From NCBI RefSeq assembly GCF_011390835.1, contig NZ_JAABRQ010000029.1, positions 1-35,393 of the forward strand: a DNA stretch of 35,393 nt, read 5' to 3'. Position 1 is the first letter of the stretch, and each line of letters begins with the position of its first letter. Positions 17,660 to 26,409 of this stretch are shown one piece after another. The position numbers and the translations under genes are program-made. The stretch comes from Hydrogenophaga sp. GTDB lineage: Bacteria; Pseudomonadota; Gammaproteobacteria; Burkholderiales; Burkholderiaceae_C. Below the pieces are notes generated by a model that was not told the DNA's origin, ran no database searches, and saw only the letters and a list, made by a program, of their open reading frames with translations.

Positions 17660-18472
17660 TCAGCTCAACCAGCGCGCCAGCCGCAGGCGCTGCGCTGGCT
17701 GCCCGCGCTCGGCCAGCTTGAGGTAAGCCCGTTTGCGCAGAGTAGCCACCGTCGACGGTGCAACATCCAGGTCAGCGGCCACGCCATCAGCGCTCCAGCC
17801 GCAGGCCAGGCGCGCCACTACCTCGGTCTCGCGGGGCGAAAGTTGAGGTGCCTCGCGCAGCAAGCGGTCGCGAGCACGGCCCACTGGATCGGCGTGAGGT
17901 TCTCGCAGAGCCACCTGCAACGACGCCAGGTGAGCCTTCTGCAGCAGCGGCGCGAACGCCAGCAACTGCTCGATTTCCTGGCTTTGAAAGGCACCCTGCC
18001 GCTCATCTCGGTAGAAGTGCATCACCTCCACCACGCCTCCGTCCGAAGCGTGAAGCAAGGAAAAACGATCGGTGAGCCGCTCGCGCACATAAATATCGTC
18101 GCGCCAACCAGGCACTGGCAGATCTTCGGCCCGACAACGAAGCGCGGCCGCTTCGCCTACCGGGCGCTGGGTCATGCGGTGCGCCAGCGGCATCACAGCA
18201 TCGCTGCGGAAATAGCTGCGGCGGTAAATGGCGAAGCATTCGGCCACCACGTCGCGATCCTGTCGGTGTTGCGAGCAGCCTTGCGTCAACACCGGCAGAT
18301 CGCGCTCAATGTGCACCCAAGAAAGATACTCGACCGGTACCAGCGTGGCGATGGCACGCAGCAGGCGCTCAGCACTTGGGGGCGCGCTGGCCACCTCCAG
18401 CAAAGCCTCCACGCAGGCTGCACTAAAGCTGCGGCTGGCAGACGCGGTGTTCAGGGCCCAGATCGGCGACAT
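17660..18472 (-). CDS. LuxR-family transcriptional regulator
   Basis: The 270-residue protein has a C-terminal LuxR-type helix-turn-helix at about 211-257 (LSPRETEVVARLACGWSADG, then VAPSTVATLRKRAYLKL). The N-terminal 200 residues look like a GAF/PAS-like ligand-sensing domain without a receiver Asp motif, so it probably responds to a small molecule directly. It lies immediately upstream of and codirectional with the Rieske oxygenase and TRAP receptor genes, making them its likely targets. No Shine-Dalgarno is evident at the ATG at 18472. Confidence 0.85.
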   Translation of the reverse strand: MSPIWALNTASASRSFSAACVEALLEVASAPPSAERLLRAIATLVPVEYLSWVHIERDLPVLTQGCSQHRQDRDVVAECFAIYRRSYFRSDAVMPLAHRMTQRPVGEAAALRCRAEDLPVPGWRDDIYVRERLTDRFSLLHASDGGVVEVMHFYRDERQGAFQSQEIEQLLAFAPLLQKAHLASLQVALREPHADPVGRARDRLLREAPQLSPRETEVVARLACGWSADGVAADLDVAPSTVATLRKRAYLKLAERGQPAQRLRLARWLS

Positions 18473-18513
18473 ATGAGCAATGTTGATGCGCCTGCGGCCC
18501 GTGCGGCAGCGGA

Positions 18514-19512
18514 CTAACCCGGGTAGAGCCCCAGCGTCTGCGCCTGCAAGCGGCTCAGGCCGAGCAATGCGTCGGTGAACGGCGTGGCCACACCGGTAAG
18601 TTGCCCCAGCTCTCGCACCGAGCTCACCAGAGCGTCAAGCTCGACCGGTTTGCCAGCGGCCACGTCCTGAAGCATCGAGGTCTTGAAGGCGCCGAGCTTG
18701 CGCGTGACCGCATGGCGGTCTTCGGGTTGCTGGTCGATGGGGATGCCGAGCCGCTCCCCGATCGCCTTGGCTTCCAGCATCACGCTGGAGACAAAGCCGC
18801 GCACCAAATCGTCGCCCAGGATGCGGTCGGTGGTGGCACCAGTCAGCGCACTGATGGGGTTGACCGTCATGTTGCCCCAGAGCTTGTACCAGATGTCCTT
18901 CTGGATGTGCGGCGACACGGTCGCGTCGAGCCCCGCGCGCTGCAACCGGCTGGCGACCGCCTGTGCCCGTTCCCCGACCCCGCCCGACGGCTCGCCGACG
19001 ATCAGGCCGTTGCCGAAGTGGTGACGCACGATACCCGGCGCGTCGACCGAGCAGCTGGCATGCACCACACAGCCCATCACCTGCTGAGACGGAATGGCCC
19101 TGGCCACGGCGCCATCCGGATCCACCGACATCAACCGGCTGCCCGCGAGCTCGCTGTCAAACCCATCCAGAAACCACCAGGGCACTCCGTTCATGGCGGT
19201 CAGGATGACGGTGGTCGGTCCAATCAGTGGCCCGATCTGTCGAGCCACGCTGGCCAGCGCCGGCGCCTTGACGGCGACCACCACCAGGTCTTGCACACCG
19301 AGCTGCGAGGCATCGGCGGCGGCTCGCACCGGCACCACCCAGTGTTCATCGGCCTCGTGCAATTGAAGTCCATCGGCCTGCAGCGCCCGCAGGGTGGCGC
19401 CACGCGCCAGCACGCTGACCTCACCATCGGCTCGCGCCAGCTTCGTGCCCAGCCAGCCACCGATGGCGCCCGCGCCCACGATCGCCACACGCTTCAAAGC
19501 TGTTTCGTTCAT
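18514..19512 (-). CDS. 2-dehydropantoate 2-reductase family (ApbA/PanE-like) oxidoreductase
   Basis: The 332-residue protein has the NADP-binding GAGAIGG motif (13-19), the AMNGVPWW segment near 106 and the catalytic region Lys210 with Asn214 and Asn218 (KDIWYKLWGNMTVNPISALTG). This matches ketopantoate reductases, which reduce 2-oxo to 2-hydroxy acids. Many genomes have several paralogues with other substrates. Its ATG overlaps the stop of the class II aldolase gene (ATGA), so the two are translationally coupled; inside an aromatic degradation cluster a role other than pantothenate synthesis is more likely. The real substrate is unknown. Confidence 0.87.
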   Translation of the reverse strand: MNETALKRVAIVGAGAIGGWLGTKLARADGEVSVLARGATLRALQADGLQLHEADEHWVVPVRAAADASQLGVQDLVVVAVKAPALASVARQIGPLIGPTTVILTAMNGVPWWFLDGFDSELAGSRLMSVDPDGAVARAIPSQQVMGCVVHASCSVDAPGIVRHHFGNGLIVGEPSGGVGERAQAVASRLQRAGLDATVSPHIQKDIWYKLWGNMTVNPISALTGATTDRILGDDLVRGFVSSVMLEAKAIGERLGIPIDQQPEDRHAVTRKLGAFKTSMLQDVAAGKPVELDALVSSVRELGQLTGVATPFTDALLGLSRLQAQTLGLYPG

Positions 19513-20321
19513 GGGTTCGCCTCCTCATGACGCCGGTAGCTATCGTCCATGCGGTCCACCTGGCGCACCAGCGCATCGAACACGTCGCGACCCGCGCCGT
19601 GGTTCGGGTTGAACTGCAGCGCATCTCGCGTGCACTTGGCCGCGATCGCCTCGGGAACGGGAATCACCGCGTCCGCACCACCCATCGAGAAAGTGGCAAG
19701 CTGGATTTCGCAGGCGCGCTGCAGGGTCCAGAGTACAGCAAAGGTTTGCGGCAGCGTCTGGCCCCAGGCCAGCAGCCCATGATTGCGCAAAATCACCGCC
19801 TGTTTCTTTCCGATGCTGCTGAGCACGCGCGGCCCTTCTTCGGCGTGAATGGTGATGCCTTCGAAGTCGTGATACGCGACCATGTCGTGCAATTGCGCGC
19901 TGTAGAAGTTGGTCTGCTGCAGGCCTTCTTTCAGACAGGCCACCGCCACACCGGCGGTGGTGTGGGTATGCATGACGCAGTGGGCGCCCTCAAGGCCGGC
20001 GTGGATGGCGGCATGCACCACAAAGCCCGCCGGGTTGACCGGGCCCTCCGATCCGCCCTGCACCTCCCCCTGCAGATTGATCTTCACCAGGTTGCACGCC
20101 GTGACTTCGCTGTAGTGCAGCCCAAAGGGGTTGATCAGGAACTGCTTTTCGCCGCCGGTCACGCTGTCGGGCAGACGCAGCGTGATGTGGTTGTAGATCA
20201 TCTCGGTCCAGCCCAACATGGCGAAGACGCGGTAGCAGGCCGCGAGCTCGACCCGTGAGGTCCACTCGTCAGGGTGCATATGGGCTGGCGCCATGGCGGT
20301 TGCGGGCAAGTGAGCATTCAT
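19509..20321 (-). CDS. Class II aldolase/adducin family protein
   Basis: The protein is 270 residues from the ATG at 20321, which has GGGAG eight bases upstream; an ATG five codons earlier lacks one. The zinc site is visible as MHTHT (His118 and His120) and LRNHGLLAWG (His181), with Glu72 in GLHYSEVT as candidate catalytic acid. Family members perform retro-aldol cleavage, epimerisation or decarboxylation of phosphorylated or free hydroxy-oxo acids. It follows hpaI by 20 bases and overlaps the ketopantoate-reductase-like gene. This is a second aldolase beside HpaI in the cluster; its substrate cannot be named. Confidence 0.87.
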   Translation of the reverse strand: MNAHLPATAMAPAHMHPDEWTSRVELAACYRVFAMLGWTEMIYNHITLRLPDSVTGGEKQFLINPFGLHYSEVTACNLVKINLQGEVQGGSEGPVNPAGFVVHAAIHAGLEGAHCVMHTHTTAGVAVACLKEGLQQTNFYSAQLHDMVAYHDFEGITIHAEEGPRVLSSIGKKQAVILRNHGLLAWGQTLPQTFAVLWTLQRACEIQLATFSMGGADAVIPVPEAIAAKCTRDALQFNPNHGAGRDVFDALVRQVDRMDDSYRRHEEANP

Positions 20322-20341
20322 GCTGTGTTCTCCCATCAGGT

Positions 20342-21160
20342 TCAGTACACGCTGCCCTTGGAACGCGCAGAGGCCGTTGGCCCATCGCCTTTGAAGCGCG
20401 CGGCCAGCGCACTGGTTTGGCTCGCCAGCATCTGGGTGTCGAGGCCCACAGCAACAAACACTGCACCCAAAGACAGGTAGTGCCTGGCCTGCACCTCGTC
20501 GGTGGTCAGAATCCCGGGGGCTTTGCCGGCCTGAAGGATGCGGTGGATGGCGTCTTCGATCGCGAGCTGGACGTCGGGGTGCCCAGGATTGCCCACATGC
20601 CCCAGCGAGGCCGACAGGTCGGCTGGCCCGATGAACACGCCGTGCACGCCTGGCGTGGCCGCGATCGCATCCAGGTTCTTCAAAGCTTCGCGCGTCTCGG
20701 CCTGCAACAGCAGGCAGACCTGCTCGTTGGCTTCTTTCGCGTACTGGGGATAGCGCCCCCAGCGCGAGGCGCGCCCACCCGCCATACCGCGGATGCCGCC
20801 CTCACCGTCATCCTGCGGGTAGCGAATGGCGCGCACCAGCGCGCTCGCTTGCTCAGCCGTATCGACCATTGGCACCAGCAGCGTCTGCAGGCCCAGGTCA
20901 AGGTACTGCTTGATCAGCACGGCGTCTCCCACCGGCACGCGCGCAATGGCATGGGAAGCTGGGTAGGCGGCGATGGCCTGCGCCTGAGACAGCAGGTCTT
21001 GCAATCCATTGGGCGAGTGTTCGCCGTCGAGCAGCAGCCAGTCGAAGCCGGCACCGGCACAGATTTCGGCGCTGTAGGCGTTGGCCAGACCGAGCCAGAA
21101 GCCGATCTGGGGGCGGCGTTCCTGCAGCGCCAGCTTGAAGGCGTTGATAGGTGTTTTCAT
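20342..21160 (-). CDS. hpaI: 4-hydroxy-2-oxoheptanedioate aldolase
   Basis: HpaI splits 4-hydroxy-2-oxoheptane-1,7-dioate to pyruvate and succinic semialdehyde, the last pathway step. The 272-residue protein has the class II pyruvate-aldolase residues: His48 ([10 protein letters not shown]), Arg74 (AIARVPVGD), Glu155 ([11 protein letters not shown]) and Asp181 ([13 protein letters not shown]), which correspond to His45, Arg70, Glu149 and Asp175 of E. coli HpaI. It is the eighth gene after hpaR in a same-strand run and starts 15 bases after hpaH ends. A C-terminal tail of about 10 residues exceeds the E. coli length. Confidence 0.95.
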   Translation of the reverse strand: MKTPINAFKLALQERRPQIGFWLGLANAYSAEICAGAGFDWLLLDGEHSPNGLQDLLSQAQAIAAYPASHAIARVPVGDAVLIKQYLDLGLQTLLVPMVDTAEQASALVRAIRYPQDDGEGGIRGMAGGRASRWGRYPQYAKEANEQVCLLLQAETREALKNLDAIAATPGVHGVFIGPADLSASLGHVGNPGHPDVQLAIEDAIHRILQAGKAPGILTTDEVQARHYLSLGAVFVAVGLDTQMLASQTSALAARFKGDGPTASARSKGSVY

Positions 21161-21175
21161 GTGGGCACCGGTGGT

Positions 21176-22003
21176 TCAAACAAAACGGAATTTCAGACAA
21201 CCCAGCGGGCCGTAGTCGGCCTCGAACAGGTCGCCCGCCTGGGCAGCCACGGGTCGTGTGAACGATCCGGCCAGCACGATCTCCCCCGCTTCGAGGCGCT
21301 CGCCCCAGGGCGCGAGCTTGTTGGCGAGCCAGGCAATACCGATCGCCGGATCGCCCTGCACGCCGGCGGCCAGACCGGTTTCTTCCACTGCTCCGTTGAG
21401 ACGCAGAATGGCGCCGCACCAGGGACGGTTGGTTTGGCCCGGATCGGCGCGGTAAGCAGGGTCACCCTCACCCAGCACGATGCCGGCGTTGGCCGCGTTG
21501 TCGCTGATGGTGTCAAACACCTTTCGCATGGCCCGGGTGTGGCGATCAAACTGCTCGATGCGGGCGTCGATGATTTCAATGGCAGGCGTGATGTGGTCGG
21601 TGGCGGCCAGGACTTGGTCCACCGTCACGTTGGGGCCCTGCAGCGGCGCTTTGAGCACAAAGGCCAGCTCCACCTCCACGCGCGGCGCGATAAAACGGCT
21701 TGCCGGAATCTCCAGCACCTGATTCGCTGGCGCAGTGAACCGCATGTGGTCGAGCAGCGTACCGAAATCGGGCTCGTCAATCTGGCTGCTGATCTGCATG
21801 GCGCGGCTGGTCAGGCCAATTTTGTGGCCGATGACTTGGCGACCACCGGCTTTCTGCAGCGCCACCCAGGCGCGGCCAATGCGGTAGCCGTCTTCGATGG
21901 TCATGCCAGGGTGGCGCTTGGAGAAGTGCTCGATGGGCGAGCGGCTCTGCTCGGCGCGCTGAAGTTCGGCCGCCAGTTCGGCGATGAGGTCGGGGCTGAG
22001 CAT
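21176..22003 (-). CDS. hpaH: 2-oxo-hept-4-ene-1,7-dioate hydratase
   Basis: HpaH hydrates 2-oxo-hept-4-ene-1,7-dioate to the 4-hydroxy compound cleaved by HpaI. From the ATG at 22003 it has 275 residues, near the family length of about 267. The metal ligands of the FAH/hydratase fold are present: Glu110 and Glu112 ([11 protein letters not shown]) and Glu143 ([10 protein letters not shown]); Lys61 in IGHKIGLTS is the usual active-site lysine. A reading 20 codons longer would overlap hpaF and is rejected. Only 4 bases separate it from the hpaF stop. Confidence 0.95.
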   Translation of the reverse strand: MLSPDLIAELAAELQRAEQSRSPIEHFSKRHPGMTIEDGYRIGRAWVALQKAGGRQVIGHKIGLTSRAMQISSQIDEPDFGTLLDHMRFTAPANQVLEIPASRFIAPRVEVELAFVLKAPLQGPNVTVDQVLAATDHITPAIEIIDARIEQFDRHTRAMRKVFDTISDNAANAGIVLGEGDPAYRADPGQTNRPWCGAILRLNGAVEETGLAAGVQGDPAIGIAWLANKLAPWGERLEAGEIVLAGSFTRPVAAQAGDLFEADYGPLGCLKFRFV

Positions 22004-22007
22004 GGGA

Positions 22008-22454
22008 TCAGGTTCTCTGAAAAAGCGGGTGCAGCGAACTGTTCTTGGCGTCGAACACCTCATGGCCTTCGTCCACTTGCACGGTGATGCCGATGGGGCG
22101 GTGTGCGAGCTGCCCGGCGAAGCATTCTTTCACGCAGGCATTGAGCACCTCGCCCACGCGCTGGTGCACGACGGCGCTGCGCCCCTTGGCCATGCGCAGG
22201 TTCATGTAGACGAAGGCGTAATCGCCGCCCAAGCCTGCCGCCATGCCAGTCGCGCCGCCGTCCGACACAGCGCTGTGCGCGGCCGGGTAGGCGAGCACCC
22301 GCGTGCCCCCGGTCGGGAACACCTGTTGGCCCTGCTCGTCGCGTACCGTCAATAGCGCGTCGCAAAGGGCGCGGCAAAGACCGCCCATGTCCGCTCCTCC
22401 GTCGGCCAGCGGTTTGTCCAGGTTGGGCGTGTAGAGAATCACAAGATGGGGCAT
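22008..22454 (-). CDS. hpaF: 5-carboxymethyl-2-hydroxymuconate isomerase
   Basis: HpaF interconverts 5-carboxymethyl-2-hydroxymuconate and its 2-oxo isomer. It belongs to the tautomerase superfamily and starts [11 protein letters not shown], so Pro becomes the N-terminal catalytic base after Met removal. The length of 148 residues is about 20 longer than the E. coli enzyme because of the C-terminal extension [16 protein letters not shown]. The gene lies between hpaD (14 bases upstream) and hpaH (4 bases downstream). Confidence 0.93.
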   Translation of the reverse strand: MPHLVILYTPNLDKPLADGGADMGGLCRALCDALLTVRDEQGQQVFPTGGTRVLAYPAAHSAVSDGGATGMAAGLGGDYAFVYMNLRMAKGRSAVVHQRVGEVLNACVKECFAGQLAHRPIGITVQVDEGHEVFDAKNSSLHPLFQRT

Positions 22455-22468
22455 GGTGAAGCGCGTGT

Positions 22469-23395
22469 TCAGAGCCGCGTGGCGACCGAGGAATAGCCAT
22501 CGGCGCGAGACGCCTGGGCCGACGGGATGGCTGAGCCGCTGACCGGCTCCACCGGAAACACAGCGTTTATTTGGCCGGTGCCAGACGCGCCAAAGTACGG
22601 CGTGAGCACTTCGCCTTTGCCTTGGTATTCACTCCAGCCGAGCGCCCCCAGCATCATGGCGGTGTCGTGCATGAAGCCTTCACCGTGCCCTTTGGCCGCG
22701 TACTCGGGCAGCATGTCGCAAAAGTCTTTCCACTCGGCGTTTTCCCACATCTGCACCACGCGCTTGTCCAGTGTTTCCAGGAACGGGCTCCAGATGCGGT
22801 GGGCGAATTCCGGCGCGAGGCCGTTCTGGGCGAAGCGATGGCTCAAGCTACCACTGGCGAGAAAAGCCACCGTTCCGTCGTAGTGATCTTCCACTGCTTT
22901 GCGCATCGCCCAGCCGAGGCGTGCGCTGTCGTTCAGGTAGTGCACCGTGCACAGCGCGGAGACCGAAACGGTCTTGAAGCGCTGGTCGGCATTCATGTAG
23001 CGCATGGGCACCAGCGTGCCGTATTCCGGGCCCAGCGTGGTGGCCGGATGGGCCAGGGTCTCCACGCCGTGTTCGTTGCACACGCGCGCCAGCAGCTCGC
23101 CCAGCGCCGGGTTGCCCGGAAACTCAAAAGGCAGGTTGCTGATGAAATGCGGCAGCTCGTTGCTGGTGTAGTTGCCCTGGAAGTGGGGCGCGCAGTTGAT
23201 GTGGTAGTTCGCGTTGACCAGCCAATGGGTGTCAAATACCACGATGGTGTCCACGCCCAGTTCGCGACAGCGGCGGCTGATCTCGATGTGGCCATCGATG
23301 GCGGCCTGACGCGTGCCCTGGCGCGGGCCCGGCAGCTCGCTCAGGTACATCGACGGCACGTGGGTGATTTTGGCGACCAATGCGAGTTGGCCCAT
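22469..23395 (-). CDS. hpaD: 3,4-dihydroxyphenylacetate (homoprotocatechuate) 2,3-dioxygenase, class III extradiol
   Basis: This enzyme opens the homoprotocatechuate ring to 5-carboxymethyl-2-hydroxymuconate semialdehyde. From the ATG at 23395 it has 308 residues, starting MGQLALVAKITHVPSMYLSE. It belongs to the LigB-type class III extradiol family, not the vicinal-oxygen-chelate type: His12 (ITHVPS) and His57 (VFDTHW) are in the metal-ligand positions. The start lies 2 bases after the hpaE stop, so the two are translationally coupled. A longer reading from 23566 runs back into hpaE and is not used. Confidence 0.95.
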   Translation of the reverse strand: MGQLALVAKITHVPSMYLSELPGPRQGTRQAAIDGHIEISRRCRELGVDTIVVFDTHWLVNANYHINCAPHFQGNYTSNELPHFISNLPFEFPGNPALGELLARVCNEHGVETLAHPATTLGPEYGTLVPMRYMNADQRFKTVSVSALCTVHYLNDSARLGWAMRKAVEDHYDGTVAFLASGSLSHRFAQNGLAPEFAHRIWSPFLETLDKRVVQMWENAEWKDFCDMLPEYAAKGHGEGFMHDTAMMLGALGWSEYQGKGEVLTPYFGASGTGQINAVFPVEPVSGSAIPSAQASRADGYSSVATRL

Positions 23396-23397
23396 GG

Positions 23398-24867
23398 TCA
23401 GACTCCCCAATGTGGAATGTGGTGACTGCCCAAGCTGACGGCCACGTTTTTTGGCTCCAGGAATACCTCGTAACTCCAGGTACCACCTTCGCGGCCGGTG
23501 CCGCTCGCTTTGGTGCCGCCAAAGGGCTGACGCAGATCGCGCACGTTCTGACTGTTGACGAAGCACATGCCCGCCTCAACAGCGGCTGCTACGCGGTGTG
23601 CCTTGCCGATGTTTTCGGTCCACACGTAGCTGGACAGGCCGTAGGCGATGTCGTTGGCCTTCGCAATCGCATCGGCTTCGTCCTTGAACGGAATCAGGCA
23701 GGCCACCGGGCCGAAGATTTCTTCCTGCGCGATGCGCATGCGGTTGTCTACATCGGCGAACACGGTCGGCCAGACGAAGTTGCCCTTTTGTACACTTGCG
23801 GCCAGCTCGGGCGCGTAACTCGGGCGGTCGATGCCGCCGCACACCATCGTGGCGCCTTCTTGTGGACCGAGTTCGATGTAACTGCGGACCTTGGCCAGAT
23901 GGGCCTGGCTGATCATGGGGCCGATGGTGGTGCATTCGTCCATGGGGTCGCCGACCGCGATGCGCTTGGCGCGCTCGGTGAACTTATGCACAAAGTCGGC
24001 GTAGCTGCTTTGCTGCACCAGGATGCGGCTGCCCGCAGTGCAGCGCTCGCCGTTGTTGCTGAAGATCATGAAGATGGCGGCGTCCAGCGCGCGGTCGAGA
24101 TCGGCGTCGTCAAAGATCACGAAGGGGCTCTTGCCACCCAGCTCCATGCTGAACTTCTTCAACCCGGCGGCCTTTACGATGGCGTTGCCGGTGGCGGTGG
24201 AGCCGGTGAAAGAAATGGCCCGCACATCAGGATGCGCGCACAGCGGTTCACCGGCATCTTTGCCTAGACCGTGCACCACGTTGAATACGCCGGCCGGAAT
24301 GCCCGCCTCCATCGCCAACTCGCCTAGGCGCGCAGCGGTCAGTGGCGAGAGCTCGCTCATCTTCAAAACCGCCGTGTTGCCAAAGGCGAGACAAGGCGCC
24401 ACCTTCCAGGTCGATGTCATGAATGGCACGTTCCACGGGCTGATCAGGGCGCACACCCCGACCGGGTGGAACAGCGTGTAGTTCAGGTGCGTGGGCGTGG
24501 GGTAGGTGTGGCCATCGACGCGCGTGCACATCTCGGCGAAGTAAGCGAAATTGTCCGATGCTCGCGGGATCAGCTGGTTGCCCGTTTGCGAGATTGTTTG
24601 CCCGGTGTCCTGCGTTTCGGTTTGTGCGATCTCGGGCACGTGCCTGGCAATCAGCTCGCCCAACGCGCGGATCTTTTTGGCCCGCTCGGTGGCGGGCAGA
24701 CCGGCCCAGGCGGGAAACGCTTCTTTCGCGGCTTGCACCGCAGCATTGACTTCATGCTCGCCGCCCGCAGCCACCTCGGCCAGCACTTCTTGCGTGGCGG
24801 GGTTGATGGTTTCGAAGCGGTTGCGGCTGGCGACTGGCTTGCCGTTGATGAGGTGGTTGATTGGCAT
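23398..24867 (-). CDS. hpaE: 5-carboxymethyl-2-hydroxymuconate semialdehyde dehydrogenase
   Basis: HpaE oxidises the ring-cleavage semialdehyde to 5-carboxymethyl-2-hydroxymuconate with NAD. The 489-residue aldehyde dehydrogenase has Asn146 (SPWNVPF), Lys169 (VLKMSE), GFTGST-type NAD loop (SFTGSTATG at 219-227), Glu242 (ELGGKSP) and nucleophile Cys276 (NNGERCTAGS). The C-terminal end REGGTWSYEVFLEPKNVAVSLG is the HpaE-typical form. It follows hpaG2 after 75 bases in which no other gene or signal was seen, and it runs directly into hpaD. Confidence 0.95.
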   Translation of the reverse strand: MPINHLINGKPVASRNRFETINPATQEVLAEVAAGGEHEVNAAVQAAKEAFPAWAGLPATERAKKIRALGELIARHVPEIAQTETQDTGQTISQTGNQLIPRASDNFAYFAEMCTRVDGHTYPTPTHLNYTLFHPVGVCALISPWNVPFMTSTWKVAPCLAFGNTAVLKMSELSPLTAARLGELAMEAGIPAGVFNVVHGLGKDAGEPLCAHPDVRAISFTGSTATGNAIVKAAGLKKFSMELGGKSPFVIFDDADLDRALDAAIFMIFSNNGERCTAGSRILVQQSSYADFVHKFTERAKRIAVGDPMDECTTIGPMISQAHLAKVRSYIELGPQEGATMVCGGIDRPSYAPELAASVQKGNFVWPTVFADVDNRMRIAQEEIFGPVACLIPFKDEADAIAKANDIAYGLSSYVWTENIGKAHRVAAAVEAGMCFVNSQNVRDLRQPFGGTKASGTGREGGTWSYEVFLEPKNVAVSLGSHHIPHWGV

Positions 24868-24942
24868 GGAATGTCTTTCTCCGGTCAGGCCACAAAGGGG
24901 GCATAGTCCGATTTGGTTTGGGGTGGTTTATCGTCGGCAAGG

Positions 24943-25749
24943 TCACCGCCCTGGATCGGGGTCTGACCCCCTTCGCTCCTCAGTGATCGTGTTGACCAGG
25001 GAGCCGATGCCGTCGATCTCGGTCACGATCACATCGCCCGGCTGGCAATCCACCACACCATCGGGCGTGCCGGTCAGGATCAGATCGCCGGGCATGAGGG
25101 TCATGAAGGCGCTGAAATACTCGATCAGCGTGGCCACGTCGAAGATCATGTCGCTGGTGTGGCCCTGCTGGGTGATTTGGCCGTTGACGGTGGTGCGCAG
25201 GGCCAGCGCCTGCGGGTCGGGCACGTCGGCCGCATCCACCATCCAAGGGCCGATGGGCGTGCACGTGTCGCGGTTCTTCACCCTGAGGTTGGGGCGGTAC
25301 CAGTTCTCCAAGTAGTCGCGGATCGCGTAGTCGTTGGCCACGGTGTAGCCCGCCACGAAGTAGAGCGCATCGGACTTTTTCACCCGCCTGGCGGGTTGCC
25401 CCATCACCACCGCGAGTTCGCATTCGTAGTGCATGAAGTTCACCCCGTCAGGCCGCACGGTGAAACCGCGGTGACCGATCAGCGAGGCCTGGCCCTTGAC
25501 GAAGGCCAGCGGCTCTTCGGGCGCCTTGAATGCCAGCTCCTTGGCGTGGTCTGCGTAGTTCAGCCCCAGCGCCAGCACGGTGCGAGGCCGAGCGAGCGGC
25601 GATAGCGCAGACGAAAACGGCGGCAGCCACACCACCTCGTCAAAACCCACGCGGCGGCCTGGGAATGCCGGCGTGAGCAGCTCCAGCTGGCCATCGACCT
25701 CGATGGCGTCGTGAACCCCACCGGCCCAGGCGATGCGCGCTCTTTTCAT
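24943..25749 (-). CDS. hpaG2: HpaG C-terminal-type subunit: 5-carboxymethyl-2-oxo-hex-3-ene-1,7-dioate decarboxylase / HHDD isomerase
   Basis: This is a 268-residue protein of the fumarylacetoacetate hydrolase fold. The metal ligands Glu109 and Glu111 (HYECELAVVMG) and Asp140 (ANDYAIRDY) are intact, as is FVKGQASLIGH. It matches the C-terminal half of the fused E. coli HpaG, which removes CO2 and isomerises the product. Its ATG overlaps the stop of hpaG1 (ATGA). The last dozen residues (ERRGSDPDPGR) look like an unconserved read-through tail. Confidence 0.92.
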   Translation of the reverse strand: MKRARIAWAGGVHDAIEVDGQLELLTPAFPGRRVGFDEVVWLPPFSSALSPLARPRTVLALGLNYADHAKELAFKAPEEPLAFVKGQASLIGHRGFTVRPDGVNFMHYECELAVVMGQPARRVKKSDALYFVAGYTVANDYAIRDYLENWYRPNLRVKNRDTCTPIGPWMVDAADVPDPQALALRTTVNGQITQQGHTSDMIFDVATLIEYFSAFMTLMPGDLILTGTPDGVVDCQPGDVIVTEIDGIGSLVNTITEERRGSDPDPGR

Positions 25750-26399
25750 GCGGATTCCCCGACAAAGTGATTGACCAGCGGGCTCAGCCCCTGTGCCGTG
25801 ATCTCCACCGCATCGCCTGCGTGCACGAGCACCCTGGCGCCGTCATCCAGGCAGTCCGTGCCCAGCATCAAAACGTCGCCTGGCCGCAGCGTCTGGAAGC
25901 CGCTCACCTCGGTCCACAGGGTCGCCGCATCGCGCACCAGCTCGGTGAGCGAGCTGCGCTGCCGCATCACGCCATTGACCCGCAGCTCCAGCACCAGCGA
26001 AGGCAGCGTATCCAGACCACCCAGCTCTTCCAGAGGTCTCACCGCATCGCCCACACCCAGAAAGCCATCGACGCAGCGAAATTTCACAGGTGGACGGTAG
26101 TAGCTTTCGTGTGGAAGGGCGACGTCGTTGAGCAGCACGCAGCCCACCGCCTGCCCATCCTCGCCTGCCACCAGCCCCAGCGAGGCGCCCACCTCCGCGG
26201 CCTCGATCCCACGCGGCAGCGCGATCGCCTGCCCATGCGGGGTGAAGGTGTTGGCGGTCTTGATGTAGAGCACCGGTGCTTTGGGCGGCGCCTTGTAGGG
26301 CGCCTCGTTCATGCGCGGCGCCCAGAGCGCGTGCTCGCGCCGGAAGTTCAACAGCGTGCCGTACACCGTGCCCACGGGCAAATAGGGGTTGTGTTTCAT
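25746..26399 (-). CDS. hpaG1: HpaG N-terminal-type subunit (FAH family), metal ligands lost
   Basis: From the ATG at 26399 the protein has 217 residues. It has the family segments KAPPKAPVLYIKTANT and ALPHESYYRPPVKFRCVDGFLGVG, matching the N-terminal half of E. coli HpaG. The HYECEL-type metal motif of hpaG2 is replaced by EVGASLGLVAG, so both glutamates are missing and the subunit is probably not independently catalytic; it may pair with HpaG2. An alternative ATG at 26417 overlaps the end of hpaR by 8 bases. Neither start has a strong Shine-Dalgarno. Confidence 0.88.
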   Translation of the reverse strand: MKHNPYLPVGTVYGTLLNFRREHALWAPRMNEAPYKAPPKAPVLYIKTANTFTPHGQAIALPRGIEAAEVGASLGLVAGEDGQAVGCVLLNDVALPHESYYRPPVKFRCVDGFLGVGDAVRPLEELGGLDTLPSLVLELRVNGVMRQRSSLTELVRDAATLWTEVSGFQTLRPGDVLMLGTDCLDDGARVLVHAGDAVEITAQGLSPLVNHFVGESA

Positions 26400-26409
26400 G
26401 TCTGGGGGC

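Noticed and set aside
20255..22087. A 610-codon open frame on the plus strand opposite hpaI and hpaH
   Set aside because: High GC keeps antisense frames open. Its sequence is His/Gln/Arg-rich without any family motif, while the minus strand encodes two enzymes with full active sites.
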